Shown here: piece after piece, positions 13,401-28,400 of the stretch
Layout of the letters: each line of letters opens with the position of its first letter
Position numbering within the stretch: position 1 is the first letter of the stretch
Source: Protonemura montana
Lineage: Eukaryota > Arthropoda > Insecta > Plecoptera > Nemouridae
Assembly: GCA_947568835.1 (NCBI GenBank)
Contig: OX387612.1
Span: forward strand, 989,001-1,053,000
DNA length: 64,000 bases
Direction of reading: 5' to 3'
Position numbers and translations under genes: made by a program
The notes under the pieces: generated by a model
What the model was told of the DNA's origin: nothing
The model's input: only the letters and a program-made list of their open reading frames with translations
Database searches by the model: none

Positions 13401-16400
13401 CAGCCAACACAGTGTGTCAAAGTGACAAGGCTAAGCGGTGGCTGGTCCTTAGTGCTGTTGGACAGGAGCAGCCAACACAGTGTGTCAAAGTGACAAGGCT
13501 AAGCGGTGGCTGGTCCTTAGTGCTGTTGGACAGGAGCAGCCAACACAGTGTGTCAAAGTGACAAGGCTAAGCGGTGGCCAATCCTTGGTGCAGTTGGACA
13601 GGAGCAGCCAACACAGTGTGTCAAAGTGACAAGGCTAAGCGGTGGCCAATCCTTGGTGCAGTTGGACAGGAGCAGCCAACACAGTGTGTCAAAGTGACAA
13701 GGCTAAGCGGTGGCCGGTCCTTGGTGCTGTTGAACAGGAGCAGCCAACACAGTGTGTCAAAGTGACAAGGCTAAGCGGTGACCGGTCCTTGGTGCTGTTG
13801 GACAGGAGCAGCCAACACAGTGTGTCAAAGTGACAAGGCTAAACGGTGGCCGGTCCCTGGTGCTGTTGGACAGGAGCAGCCAACACAGTGTGTCAAAGGG
13901 ACAAGGCTAAGCGGTGGCCGGTCCTTGGTGCTGTTGGACAGGAGCAGCCAACACAGTGTGTCAAAGTGACAAGGCTAAGCGGTGGCCGGTCCTTGGTGCT
14001 GTTGGACAGGAGCAGCCAACACAGTGTGTCAAAGTGACAAGGCTAAGCGGTGGCCGGTCCTTGGTGCTGTTGAACAGGAGCAGCCAACACAGTGTGTCAA
14101 AGTGACAAGGCTAAGCGGTGACCGGTCCTTGGTGCTGTTGGACAGGAGCAGCCAACACAGTGTGTCAAAGTGACAAGGCTAAACGGTGGCCGGTCCCTGG
14201 TGCTGTTGGACAGGAGCAGCCAACACAGTGTGTCAAAGGGACAAGGCTAAGCGGTGGCCGGTCCTTGGTGCTGTTGGACAGGAGCAGCCAACACAGTGTG
14301 TCAAAGTGACAAGGCTAAGCGGTGGCCGGTCCTTGGTGCTGTTGGACAGGAGCAGCCAACACAGTGTGTCAAAGTGACAAGGCTAAGCGGTGGCCGGTCC
14401 TTGGTGCTGTTGGATAGGAGCAGCCAACACAGTGTGTCAAAGTAACAAGGCTAAGCAGTGGCTGGTCCTTGGTGCTGTTGGACAGGAGCAGCCAACACAG
14501 TGTGTCAAAGTGACAATGCTAAGCGGTGGCCGGTCCTTGGTGCTGTTGGACAGGAGCAGCCAACACAGTGTGTCAAAGTGACAAGGCTATGCGGCTAAGC
14601 GGTGGATGTTTCATGGCTATGTGCCGGCACCTGTTTAACCCTGCGCTCCCATCCAGGTTCCCCTGGTTCACAATGCTGAGCCCGGGTGGCTGGCCGGACA
14701 GATCCGGGGCCACACCGGCTGGTTTCCTGAGTCGTACGTGGAACCTGTCACGTCGCCCGGTGAAGCTGCCGAGTTCCCGGCAGACCTCGATGCTAAACGT
14801 CCGCTGGAGTGAGTTTTGTTTGCATTTGTAATGTCTCGACCAGTTTCATAGTCAACGTACAATAGAAGAAGCAATTATTGCCCGCACAAGAATTGTAAAA
14901 CTTGAAACTGTTTTGATTTCTATGAAATCTGATTTAAATTGCAATTTTTTGCAAAATGCAAAGTATTTTCTAAATAGCAACAATTAAATCTTCTCAAAAA
15001 TAATGTATCCAAGTAGTTTAATTAATCAAAGAAACACTTGCAACAGGTGATGTCAGGGTTTCAGTCCTTGCTTGGGGATCAGTTTTGAGAGGTTAGGTTA
15101 GGTTAGGTTAGGTTAGGTTAGGTTAGGTTAGGTTTAGATTTAAAGTTGTTGATGCTGACAGACCTTGGTCTTCCTGTGTTGCTTGTTCAGGGAGATCGCC
15201 GAAGTTCCGGAAACGCTCTCGGAAGGTTCCGTCGCGGAAACCGCGAGCGCCACCGGAACTCGTCTTGTGAACGAGATCGTTAAACGTGCGGAAAGCATCG
15301 CGGCTGGGGAAGATGCTCCGGCAGAAAACTACGGTAATTTTAACATAGGACAGACCATCTGTGTGCTAGATCTGTGTTAGTCAATTTTAACATAGGACAG
15401 ACCATCTGTGTGCTAGATCTGTGTTAGTCAATTTTAACATAGGACGGACCAACTGTGTGCTAGATCTGTGTTAGTCAATTTTAACATAGGACAGACCATC
15501 TTTGTGCTAGATCTGTGTTAGTCAATTTTAACATAGGACAGACCAACTGTGTGCTAGATCTGTGTTAGTCAATTTTAACATAGGACAGACCATCTGTGTG
15601 CTAGAACTATGTTAGTCAATTTTAACATAGGACGGACCATCTGTGTGCTAGATCTGTGTTAGTCAATTTTAACATAGGACAGACCAACTGTGTGCTAGAT
15701 CTGTGTTAGTCAATTTTAACATAGGACAGACCATCTGTGTGCTAGATCTGTGTTAGTCAATTTTAACATAGGACAGACCAACTGTGTGCTAGATCTCTGT
15801 TAGTCAATTTTAACATAGGACAGACCAACTGTGTGCTAGATCTGTGTTAGTCAATTTTAACATAGGACAGACCATCTGTATGCTAGATCTGTGTTAGTCA
15901 ATTTTAACATAGGACAGACCATCTGTGTGCTAGAACTATGTTAGTCAATTTTACCATAGGACAGACCATCTGTGTGCTAGATCTGTGTTAGTCAATTTTA
16001 ACATAGGACAGACCAACTGTGTGCTAGATCTGTGTTAGTCAATTTTAACATAGGACAGACCAACTGTATGCTAGATCTGTGTTAGTCAATTTTAACATAG
16101 GACAGACCATCTGTGTGCTAGATCTATGTTAGTCAATTTTAACATAGGACGGACCATCTGTGTGCTAGATCTGTGTTAGTCAATTTTAACATAGGACAGA
16201 CCAACTGTGTGCTAGATCTGTGTTAGTCAATTTTAACATAGGACAGACCATCTTTGTGCTAGATCTGTGTTAGTCAATTTTAACATAGGACAGACCATCT
16301 GTGTGCTAGATCTGTGTTAGTCAATTTTAACATAGGACCCACCATCTGTGTGCTAGATCTGTGTTAGTCAATTTTAACATAGGACAGACCATCTGTGTGC

Positions 16401-19400
16401 TTGATCTGTGTTAGTCAATTTTAACATAGGACAGACCAACTGTGTGCTATATCTGTGTTAGTCAATTTTAACATAGGACCCACCATCTGTGTGCTAGATC
16501 TGTGTTAGTCAATTTTAACATAGGACAGACCATCTGTGTGCTAGATCTGTGTTAGTCAATTTTAACATAGGACAGACCATCTGTGTGCTAGAACTATGTT
16601 AGTCAATATTAACATAGGACAGACCAACTGTGTGCTAGATCTGTGTTAGTCAATTTTAACATAGGACAGACCATCTGTGTGCTAGAACTATGTTAGTCAA
16701 TTTTAACATAGGACAGACCAACTGTGTGCTAGATCTGTGCTAGTCAATTTTAACATAGGACAGACCATCTGTGTGCTAGATCTGTGTTAGTCAATTTTAA
16801 CATAGGACAGACCATCTGTGTGCTAGATCTGTGTTAGTCAATTTTAACATAGGACAGACCATCTGTGTGCTAGATCTGTGTTGGTCAATTTTAACATAGG
16901 ACAGACCAACTGTGTGCTAGAACTATGTTAGTCAATTTTAACATAGGACAGACCATCTGTGTGCTAGATCTGTGTTAGTCAATTTTAACATAGGACAGAC
17001 CATCTGTGTGCTAGATCTGTGTTAGTCAATTTTAACATAGGACAGACCATCTGTGTGCTAGATCTGTGTTAGTCAATTTTAACATAGGACAGACCATCTG
17101 TGTGCTAGATCTGTGTTAGTCAATTTTAACATAGGACAGACCATCTGTGTGCTAGATCTGTGTTGGTCAATTTTAACATAGGACAGACCAACTGTGTGCT
17201 AGAACTATGTTAGTCAATTTTAACATAGGACAGACCATCTGTGTGCTAGATCTGTGTTAGTCAATTTTAACATAGGACAGACCATCTGTGTGCTAGATCT
17301 GTGTTAGTCAATTTTAACATAGGACAGACCATCTGTGTGCTAGATCTGTGTTAGTCAATTTTAACATAGGACAGACCATCTGTGTGCTAGATCTGTGTTA
17401 GTCAATTTTAACATAGGACAGACCATCTTTGTGCTAGATCTGTGTTAGTCAATTTTAACATAGGACAGACCAACTGTGTGCTGGATCTGTGTTAGTCAAT
17501 TTTAACATAGGACAGACCATCTGTGTGCTGGATCTGTGTTAGTCAATTTTAACATAGGACAGACCAACTGTGTGCTAGATCTGTGTTAGTCAATTTTAAC
17601 ATAGGACAGACCATCTGTGTGCTAGATCTGTGTTAGTCAATTTTAACATAGGACGGACCAACTGTGTGCTAGATCTGTGTTGGTCAATTTTAACATAGGA
17701 CAGACCATCTGTGTGCTAGATCTGTGTTAGTCAATTTTAACTTAGGACAGACCAACTGTGTGCTAGATCTGTGTTAGTCAATTTTAACTTAGGACAGACC
17801 AACTGATGATTCTCAACTAAACATGTTTTGTTTCAGGCAACTACGTAGCTCTGTACCCGTACGCCTCGCCCGAGGTCGGTGACCTCAGTTTTGGCCAATC
17901 AGAGGTGATCGTTGTTGTGAAGAAGGAAGGTGATTGGTGGACTGGAGTCATCGGGGACCGGCAAGGAATCTTCCCGTCTAACTACGTTCAGCCGGTTCCT
18001 GAAGAGGTTAGTTTTCTGCGGTCCTGGCACCAGGTTTACTCTTGGCTGCCTGTTAGGCTAGGATTGCTTGAGAAGATTTATTATGAACCTATTTCAATGT
18101 CTGGGTTTGGTTCATGAAGTTTGAATGGAACGGAGGAGAGAAGAATGAATGCAACGTAGATGAAGTTTATAAGAAGTATTGAAGGGGTGACCAAGTTTGG
18201 ACAAGATTAAAAGCAAAATATTGAGATAGATAACAAGAGATTTGGTTTTACAATTGGGAAAGAAAGATTGAAATTGTTTGAATTAATGATGAGACCTAAT
18301 TATCATATATATAATATATAATAATGACTTGTGAACTTGGCTTTCTGAGATGTGTTCACTCTCGTGACTTACCTGTTGCTTCTGGCTTAGACTTCGGTGG
18401 AGGACATGAAACCTGTCGCTGTCGTTGAAGCTGTCGCAGTTGAAACTGCATTTGAACCGGCTTTCGAACTCAAGACAGGTTTTAAAGAAGAGATCGCCGT
18501 TGTGTCCAGCGAGCCGGTGAGTTTGATAATAGCTGCAGAGTTCACTCCTTGTTACTGACTTTTAACCTCTTACATGTTGATTGACTCATGTCTACTTGAT
18601 ATAAACTTAGCACTAGTTTTAACAAAAACTATTTCAACTGGGTTTTCAATGCTAAGTGAAGAACAACTAAATTTCCCTATAAGTGTAATATGTAATTACC
18701 TATATATATATATATTGATTAGCGCGGCTAACGGTCGATTAGCGTAGCTAACGGGTTGATTAGCTTGGCTAACGGTCGATTAGCGTAGCTAACGGTTGAT
18801 TAGCGTAGCTAACGGTTGATTAGCGTGGCTAACGGTTGATTAGCTTGGCTAACGGTTGATTAACTTGGCTAACGGTCGATTAGCTTGGCTAACGGTCGAT
18901 TAGCTTGGCTAACGGTCGATTAGCTTGGCTAACAGTTGATTAGCTTGGCTAACGGTTGATTAGCGTGGCTAACGGTTGATAAGCTTGGCTAAGGGTTGAT
19001 TAGCTTGGCTAACGGTTGATTAGTTTGGATAACGGTTGATTAGCATGGCTAACGGTTGATTAACTTAGCTAACGGTCGATTAACTTGGCTAACGGTTGAT
19101 TAACTTGGCTAACGGTTGATTAACTTGGCTAATGGTTGATTAACTTGGCTAACGGTTGATTAACTTGGCTAACGGTTGATTAACTTGGCTAATGGTTGAT
19201 TAGCTTGGCTAACGGTTGATTAACTTGGCTAACGGTTGATTAACTTGGCTAACGGTCGATTAACTTGGCTAACGGTTGATTAACTTGGCTGACGGGTTGT
19301 TTTTCTTCAGGCTGCAATCATCAAGTCACCGGTTACCCCTGACTTTGCTGCGATGTCTGCCTCAACGATGGTAATAAACAAACTCTCTTTATTTTGCCAC

Positions 19401-22400
19401 ATTTTGTCTCGCACTATCAGCTGTCACTGTGCGTTTCACAGAAATTCATAACTCTACGATAGTAATACCTAGATGATCATAATTAAATTACCTCATTCCT
19501 TATTATTATTATTATTATCATTAAAGTATAAAAAAGTCAACAAATCCAACGTCAAATTGGAGTTATTTGAGTTTGACAGGTTGTTACGTGATATAGCGTC
19601 ACTAGAATCAGAGTGACTGTGAGTATTCACAGCCTCTTGGTTCTACTCCTTGGAGATCTGTCATTCTCATCAAATACTTTGAAATTGTCTCAAAAAGAAT
19701 GTGTCAAAGTAGCTCAATTGGTTAGAGCAACACCCGCGACAGGTGGAGATCAGGGTCCAAGTAGCTCAATTGGTTAGAGCAACACCGTGGTAACATAAGA
19801 TAGCAGAATTGAGAAGCTCTGTCAGGCGATCTCAGCATCTCCATGGCTACCAAACGTTGAATCTACCATTGAACCTCCTATGCTAGGCCATGATATACCC
19901 ATGGTAACATAAGATAGCAGAATTGAGAAGCTCTGACAGGCGATCTCAGCATCTCCATGGCGATCTCAGCATCTCCATTACTACCAAACGTTGAATCTAC
20001 CATTGAACCTCCTATGCTAGGCCATGATATACCCGTGGTAACATAAGATAGCAGAATTGAGAAGCACTGTCAGGCGATCTCAGCATCTCCATGGCCACCA
20101 AACGTTGAATCTACCATTGAACCTGCTATGCTAGGCCATGATATACCCGTGGTAACATAAGATAGCAGAATTGAGAAGCTCTGTCAGGTGATCTCAGCAT
20201 CTCCATGGCTACCAAACGTTGAATCTACCATTGAACCTCCTATGCTAGGCCATGATATACCCGTGGTAACATAAGATAGCAGAATTGAGAAGCTCTGTCA
20301 GGTGATCTCAGCATCTCCATGGCTACCAAACGTTGAATCTAACATTGAACCTCCTATGCTAGGCCATGATATACCCGTGGTAACATAAGATAGCAGAATT
20401 GAGAAGCTCTGTCAGGCGATCTCAACATCTCCATGGCTACCAAACGTTGAATCTACCATTGAACCTCCTATGCTAGGCCATGATATACCCGTGGTAACAT
20501 AAGATAGCAGAATTGAGAAGCTCTGTCAGGCGATCTCAGCATCTCAATGGCTACCAAACGTTGAATCTACCATTGAACCTCCTATGCAAGGCCATGATAT
20601 ACCCGTGGTAACATAAGATAGCAGAATTGAGAAGCTCTGTCAGGCGATCTCAGCATCTCCATGGCTACCAAACGTTGAATCTACCATTGAACCTCCTATG
20701 CTAGGCCATGATATACCCGTGGTAACATAAGATAGCAGAATTGAGAAGCTCAGTCAGGCGATCTCAGCATCTCCATGGCTACCAAACGTTGAATCTACCA
20801 TTGAACCTCCTATGCTAGGCCTGATATACCCGTCGTAACATAACATAGCAGAATTGAGAAGCTCTGACAGGCGATCTCAGCATCTCCATGGCTACCAAAC
20901 GTTGAATCTACCATTGAACCTCCTATGCTAGGCCATGATATACCCGTGGTAACATAAGATAGCAGAATTGAGAAGCTCAGTCAGGCGATCTCAGCATCTC
21001 CATGGCTACCAAACGTTGAATCTACCATTGAACCTCCTATGCTAGGCCTGATATACCCGTCGTAACATAACATAGCAGAATTGAGAAGCTCTGACAGGCG
21101 ATCTCAGCATCTCCATGGCTACCAAACGTTGAATCTACCATTGAACCTCCTATGCTAGGCCATGATATACCCGTGGTAACATAAGATAGCAGAATTGAGA
21201 AGCTCTGTCAGGTGATCTCAGCATCTCCATGGCTACCAAACGTTGAATCTAACATTGAACCTCCTATGCTAGGCCATGATATACCCGTGGTAACATAAGA
21301 TAGCAGAATTGAGAAGCTCTGTCAGGCGATCTCAACATCTCCATGGCTACCAAACGTTGAATCTACCATTGAACCTCCTATGCTAGGCCATGATATACCC
21401 GTGGTAACATAAGATAGCAGAATTGAGAAGCTCTGTCAGGCGATCTCAGCATCTCAATGGCTACCAAACGTTGAATCTACCATTGAACCTCCTATGCAAG
21501 GCCATGATATACCCGTGGTAACATAAGATAGCAGAATTGAGAAGCTCTGTCAGGCGATCTCAGCATCTCCATGGCTACCAAACGTTGAATCTACCATTGA
21601 ACCTCCTATGCTAGGCCATGATATACCCGTGGTTACATAAGATAGCAGAATTGAGAAGCTCTGTCAGGCGATCTCAGCATCTCCATGGCTACTAAACGTT
21701 GAATCTACCATTGAACCTCCTATGCTAGGCCATGATATACCCGTGGTAACATAAGATAGCAGAATTGAGAAGCTCTGTCAGGCGATCTCAACATCTCCAT
21801 GGCTACCAAACGTTGAATCTACCATTGAACCTCCTATGCTAGGCCATGATATACCCGTGGTAACATAAGATAGCAGAATTGAGAAGCTCTGTCAGGCAAC
21901 CTCAGCATCTCCATGGCTACCAAACGTTGAATCTACCATTGAACCTCCTCTGCTAGGCCATGATATACCCGTGGTAACATAAGATAGCAGAATTGAGAAA
22001 CTCTGTCAGGTGATCTCAGCATCTCCATGGCTACCAAACGTTGAATCTACCATTGAACCTCCTATGCTAGGCCAAGATATACCCGTGGTAACATAAGATA
22101 GCAGAATTGAGAAGCTCTGTCAGGCGATCTCAGCATCTCCATGGCTACCCAACGTTGAATCTATCATTGAACCTCCTATGCTAGGCCATGATATACCCGT
22201 GGTAACATAAGATAGCAGAATTGAGAAGCTCTGTCAGACGATCTCAGCATCTACATGGCTACCAAACGTTGAATCTACCATTGAACCTCCTATGCTAGGC
22301 CATGATATACCCGTGGTAACATAAGATAGCAGAATTGAGAAGCTCTGTCAGGCGATCTCAGCATCTCCATGGCTACCAAACGTTGAATCTACCATTGAAC

Positions 22401-25400
22401 CTCCTATGCTAGGCCATGATATACCCGTGGTAACATAAGATAGCAGAATTGAGAAGCTCTGTCAGGCGATCTCAGCATCTCCATGGCTACCAAACGTTGA
22501 ATCTACCATTGAACCTCCTATGCTAGGCCATGATATACCCATGGTAACATAAGATAGCAGAATTGAGAAGCTCTGTCAGGTGATCTCAGCACCTCCATGG
22601 CTACCAAACGTTGAATCTACCATTGAACCTACTATGCTAGGCCATGATATACCCGTGGTAACATAAGATAGCAGAATTGAGAAGCTCTGTCAGGCGATCT
22701 CAGCATCTCCATGGCTACCAAACGTTGAATCTACCATTGAACCTCCTATGCTAGGCCATGATATACCCGTGGTAACATAAGATAGCAGAATTGAGAAGCT
22801 CTGTCAGGCGATCTCAGCATCTCCATGGCTACCAAACGCTGAATCAACCATTGAACCTTCTATGCTAGGCTATAATATACCCGTGGTAACATAAGATAGC
22901 AGAATTGAGAAGCTCTGTCAGGCGATCTCAGCATCTCCATGGCTACCAAACGTTGAATCTACCATTGAACCTCCTATGCTAGGCCATGATATACCCGTGG
23001 TAACATAAGATAGCAGAATTGAGAAGCTCTGTCAGGTGATCTCAGCATCTCCATGGCTACCAAACGTTGAATCTAACATTGAACTTCTATGACACTTGGC
23101 GCTAACTTGTCTTTGTTTGTTCTAAAAAATGCTGCCACTTTTAGGGAAATAACACCGATTTCTTTCACTCACCCCAGGTACCTTGATATAATCGTGTTGG
23201 TCACACTGTTGTTAGCATGTAATGCACAATGCACCGTAATAGACGATCACGTAGTGGGCATGTAGCCAAAGCATGGAGCATCAGTGGGAAGTATATATGT
23301 TCAACTAAAGAGCATCAGTGGGAAGTATATATGTTCAACTACAGAGCATCAGTGGGAAGTATATATGTTCAACTAAAGAGCATCAGTGGGAAGTATATAT
23401 GTTCAACTACAGAGCATCAGTGGGAAGTATATATGTTCAACTACAGAGCATCAGTGGGAAGTATATATGTTCAACTACAGAGCATCAGTGGGAAGTATAT
23501 ATGTTCAACTACAGAGCATCAGTGGGAAGTATATATGTTCAACTAAAGAGCATCAGTGGGAAGTATATATGTTCAACTACAGAGCATCAGTGGGAAGTAT
23601 ATATGTTCAACTACAGAGCATCAGTGGGAAGTATATATGTTCAACTACAGAGCATCAGTGGGAAGTATATATGTTCAACTACAGAGCATCAGTGGGAAGT
23701 ATATATGTTCAACTACAGAGCATCAGTGGGAAGTATATATGTTCAACTACAGAGCATCAGTGGGAAGTATATATGTTCAACTACAGAGCATCAGTGGGAA
23801 GTATATATGTTCAACTACAGAGCATCAGTGGGAAGTATATATGTTCAACTACAGAGCATCAGTGGGAAGTATATATGTTCAACTACAGAGCATCAGTGGG
23901 AAGTATATATGTTCAACTACAGAGCATCAGTGGGAAGTATATATGTTCAACTACAGAGCATCAGTGGGAAGTATATATGTTCAACTACAGAGCATCAGAG
24001 GGATGTATATATGTTCAACTACAGAGCATCAGTGGGAAGTATATATGTTCAACTACAGAGCATCAGTGGGAAGTATATATGTTCAACTACAGAGCATCAG
24101 TGGGAAGTATATATGTTCAACTACAGAGCATCAGTGGGAAGTATATATGTTCAACTACAGAGCATCAGTGGGAAGTATATATGTTCAACTACAGAGCATC
24201 AGAGGGAAGTATATATGTTCAACTACAGAGCATCAGTGGGAAGTATATATGTTCAACTACAGAGCATCAGTGGGAAGTATATATGTTCAACTACAGAGCA
24301 TCAGTGGGAAGTATATATGTTCAACTACAGAGCATCAGTGGGAAGTATATATGTTCAACTACAGAGCATCAGTGGGAAGTATATATGTTCAACTACAGAG
24401 CATCAGTGGAAAGTATAAAAAAAAATAATGTGGAAAGAAAATACAATTATGTTAGTTTAAAAGGAATTTAATATGCTTTCAAATTCTACTGGAAAGTTTC
24501 TTTGTCCCATAAGCAGTTTCTGGCCGACTTTTCCTCGGATGCATCCAAGATTTGAATTTTTGGTTTGTCTCAATATTTTTTCTTAAAAGAAGTGATCAGT
24601 TCCAGATGAAACCGGTTTGAAATAGAAGATTTTTGTTTATGGATGGGTCTTGTGGATGTTTGATGTACGATCTTACAACAGCTGATCTTGTGTAATCAGT
24701 GAAATCGGTTTAGATTGGAAAATTGCAAACTCATTCGCGATGCTGTCTCTGATTCATGATAACCTAACCAGACAACGCAGGGAAGTTTCAGTTCAAAGCT
24801 TGTCTTGTACTTCACTTTACTAACATCAAGCCAAACTTGCTTTTCACTCAGCGTTGAGGTAAAACTCACATTTTTAACTTTTTAATATTTTTACATTTTT
24901 ACAAGACGATTATTTCACATTTGCTAAAAAAAAAAAAATTAAATCATATTTAAATTGCAAACGCTTGCAATGCACGGGGTATTTTATTCTTGTAAGCACT
25001 ATAAACGTTTGAAAAATTGATGCCCAAACGGGGATCAATTTTTGAAACGTTTATAGTGTTCATAATAATAAAATATATATATTTATGTAAAAATGAGGCA
25101 TTTATTCAAGTGGGCACTAATCTGGTGTAGCAGTCAATATTTGTGCTCTGCACTTCTCGTCGTTTAGCTTTTAACCCAGTGTTTCAGATTGTTGGAAAAT
25201 CAGTTTGACTTAAAAACAAAGTTGATCTCGATGTCAGTGAAATTGGGTGTCAAGAGTTGAATGATTTGGTGAAACGGAAGTCTTGCGGCTTGTTAAAGTG
25301 TGGTTATCGTTGTCTGCAGGGCAAGGGACGGAAGCCGGAGATTGCGACTGTTATTGCTCCGTACCAAGCTTCCAGCTCCGAGCAACTGAGCCTGTCTCGA

Positions 25401-28400
25401 GGTCAGCTGGTCATGATTAGGAAGAAGACCAGCACGGGTTGGTGGGAGGGGGAACTCCAAGCCAAGGGGCGCAAGAAACAGGTGAGTCAAGCTAACTATA
25501 CACTTCAACAATACTTCAATATAGCTGTTGTTTCTTTAATTTTTAAGTTCTTGTAGGGTTTTTTTTTTAGTTTTCAAAGGTTGCCATGTGAGCTTGGGAG
25601 TCAATTCAAGTCCAGGGTTTCTCACTCAAATCTCAAGCAAATTCACTACAAAAAATCTCTCGGTTCTCAAACTTTCACCCCAGTTAAACTTTTGCCAACA
25701 AATCTGGGTTCCACCGGCCGCAGCTTTACAATTGAAATAACGGGCAGATATGTAACCTTATGATGGGAGTTGACAGTTTAAACATTTCCTTCAAGTAATC
25801 TTCATTTTTTAAGCCTTGTGCTTTCTAAATTTTGTTAAAAAATGCAATTTTGGGGCTTCATTTTGGCGAGTGAAAAAAATCCCTTTTCATACGAAAGAAA
25901 TAGTTAAGATCAAGTTCAATGTAATGTGTAAAACAAGCGCCGTTTCTAGAATTCTAACCTGAACTGTACGACCGCATGTTTTCATCATGCTAGGATATCG
26001 GATGCTAGGATATCATGTTAGGATATAGAAGGTTAGTCAGAGTTTAAACTTGCTTCATGTCTTATGATTGGTTGCCAGGTCGGTTGGTTCAATTGTTTAG
26101 ATTATAGAAGGTTAGTCAGAGTTTAAACTTGCTTCATGTTTTATGATTGATCCCCAGGTCGGTTGGTTCAACTGTTAGAATTATAGAAGGTTAGTCAGAG
26201 TTTAAACTAGCTTCATGTCTTATGATTGATCCCCAGGTCGGTTGGTTCAACTGTTAGGATTATAGAAGGTTAGTCAGAGTTTAAACTTGCTTCATGTTTT
26301 ATGATTGATCCCCAGGTCGGTTGGTTCAATTGTTTAGATTATAGAAGGTTAGTCAGAGTTTAAACTAGCTTCATGTTTTATGATTGATCCCCAGGTCGGT
26401 TGGTTCAATTGTTTAGATTATAGAAGGTTAGTCAGAGTTTAAACTAGCTTCATGTTTTATGATTGGTCCCCAGGTCGGTTGGTTCAATTGTTTAGATTAT
26501 AGAAGGTTAGTCAGAGTTTAAACTAGCTTCATGTTTTATGATTGATCCCCAGGTCGGTTGGTTCAATTGTTTAGATTATAGAAGGTTAGTCAGAGTTTAA
26601 ACTAGCTTCATGTTTTATGATTGGTCCCCAGGTCGGTTGGTTCAATTGTTTAGATTATAGAAGGTTAGTCAGAGTTTAAACTAGCTTCATGTTTTATGAT
26701 TGATCCCCAGGTCGGTTGGTTCAATTGTTACGATTATAGAAGGTTAGTCAGAGTTTAAACTTGCTTCATGTTTTATGATTGATCCCCAGGTCGGTTGGTT
26801 CAATTGTTTAGATTATAGAAGGTTAGTCAGAGTTTAAACTAGCTTCATGTTTTATGATTGGTCCCCAGGTCGGTTGGTTCAATTGTTTAGATTATAGAAG
26901 GTTAGTCAGAGTTTAAACTAGCTTCATGTTTTATGATTGATCCCCAGGTCGGTTGGTTCAATTGTTACGATTATAGAAGGTTAGTCAGAGTTTAAACTAG
27001 CTTCATGTTTTATGATTGATCCGCAGGTCGGTTGGTTCAATTGTTTAGATTATAGAAGGTTAGTCAGAGTTTAAACTTGCTTCATGTTTTATGATTGATC
27101 CCCAGGTCGGTTGGTTCAATTGTTTAGATTATAGAAGGTTAGTCAGAGTTTAAACTAGCTTCATGTTTTATGATTGATCCCCAGGTCGGTTGGTTCAATT
27201 GTTTAGATTATAGAAGGTTAGTCAGAGTTTAAACTAGCTTCATGTTTTATGATTGATCCCCAGGTCGGTTGGTTCAATTGTTACGATTATAGAAGGTTAG
27301 TCAGAGTTTAAACTAGCTTCATGTTTTATGATTGATCCCCAGGTCGGTTGGTTCAATTGTTTAGATTATAGAAGGTTAGTCAGAGTTTAAACTAGCTTCA
27401 TGTTTTATGATTGGTCCGCAGGTCGGTTGGTTCCCAGCGACTTACGTCAAGCTGATGGTGAGCGGAAGGAACACACCGACTTCAATGGAGATGACAAACC
27501 GCTGCGTAACTCCAGAGTTCAGCAACCCTGGTAAGTCAATCTTTCTGCGTTGTTTCAGTCAATCTTTCTGCGTTGTTTCAGTCAATATCTGCAGAGATTC
27601 GGGCACATTTTGCAATTTTTAAAATAAAAATGAAACAAATTGGTAATGATTGTTTTTATAACGACTCATGTCTACTTTATCTAACAAAAGCTATTTTAAC
27701 TGGGTTTTGAATGCCAAGCAAAGAACAACCAAATTTCCCTTAAAAAATCAGTTCAAAAAGTTTTTGTTATAAATGTTGGTTCATTACAGGAGTCAAATAT
27801 GCATGAATTTGTACATATTACATTCATGGAATTGCTCATGATTTAAATTGAAAATAATGTATTTGCAAGTTGTGTGTTTGCTCTTCAGACAAGAGCTGGG
27901 CCAACAATTGGTCAGAGCAACATCTGTGACAACTGGAGTTGGATACATTAAGACATTGAATTAAGTTAGTCACTGTTGCCAACCTCTCTGTTTTGTTTTG
28001 TCCGACAGAGAAAGTGGTCGCCCTGTTTCCGTACACGGCTCTGAACTCGGACGAGCTGAGCTTTGAGAAGGACGATGTGATCCTGGTCCTGGCTCGAGAA
28101 GAGGAAGCTTGGTGGCGTGGGGAGATAGACGGCCGCTCGGGACTCTTCCCGTCCAACTACGTGGCCGCCATGTGTGAGTAGACGCTGACTAAAGTTGGGT
28201 TAGGGGTGTGCGGAAGTGAGGTTAAGGGGCTTGGTCAGAGTGGATAGCGGTTGTCATGGAGAGACTTATGTTTTTGTATTTTATTTGGTCAATAGTGCAT
28301 TGGAATGAGTAGACCACGTCAGTTTTTATATAAACATAAACATATAGGTACTTGAAGCTACGGTCGCCATCTTGAGAGTCACTGATTTTGTGTTTTCGTT

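Noticed and set aside
10915-14831. Many 60-108-codon frames on both strands in the 68-bp arrays
   Set aside because: They are overlapping translations of the same repeat unit, shifted by 68 bp, with no domain.
15091-15134. Telomeric (TTAGG)n
   Set aside because: Only about nine copies inside an intron; a simple repeat of no telomeric significance.
23229-24471. Three frames of 290-366 codons
   Set aside because: Overlapping translations of the 34-bp minisatellite.
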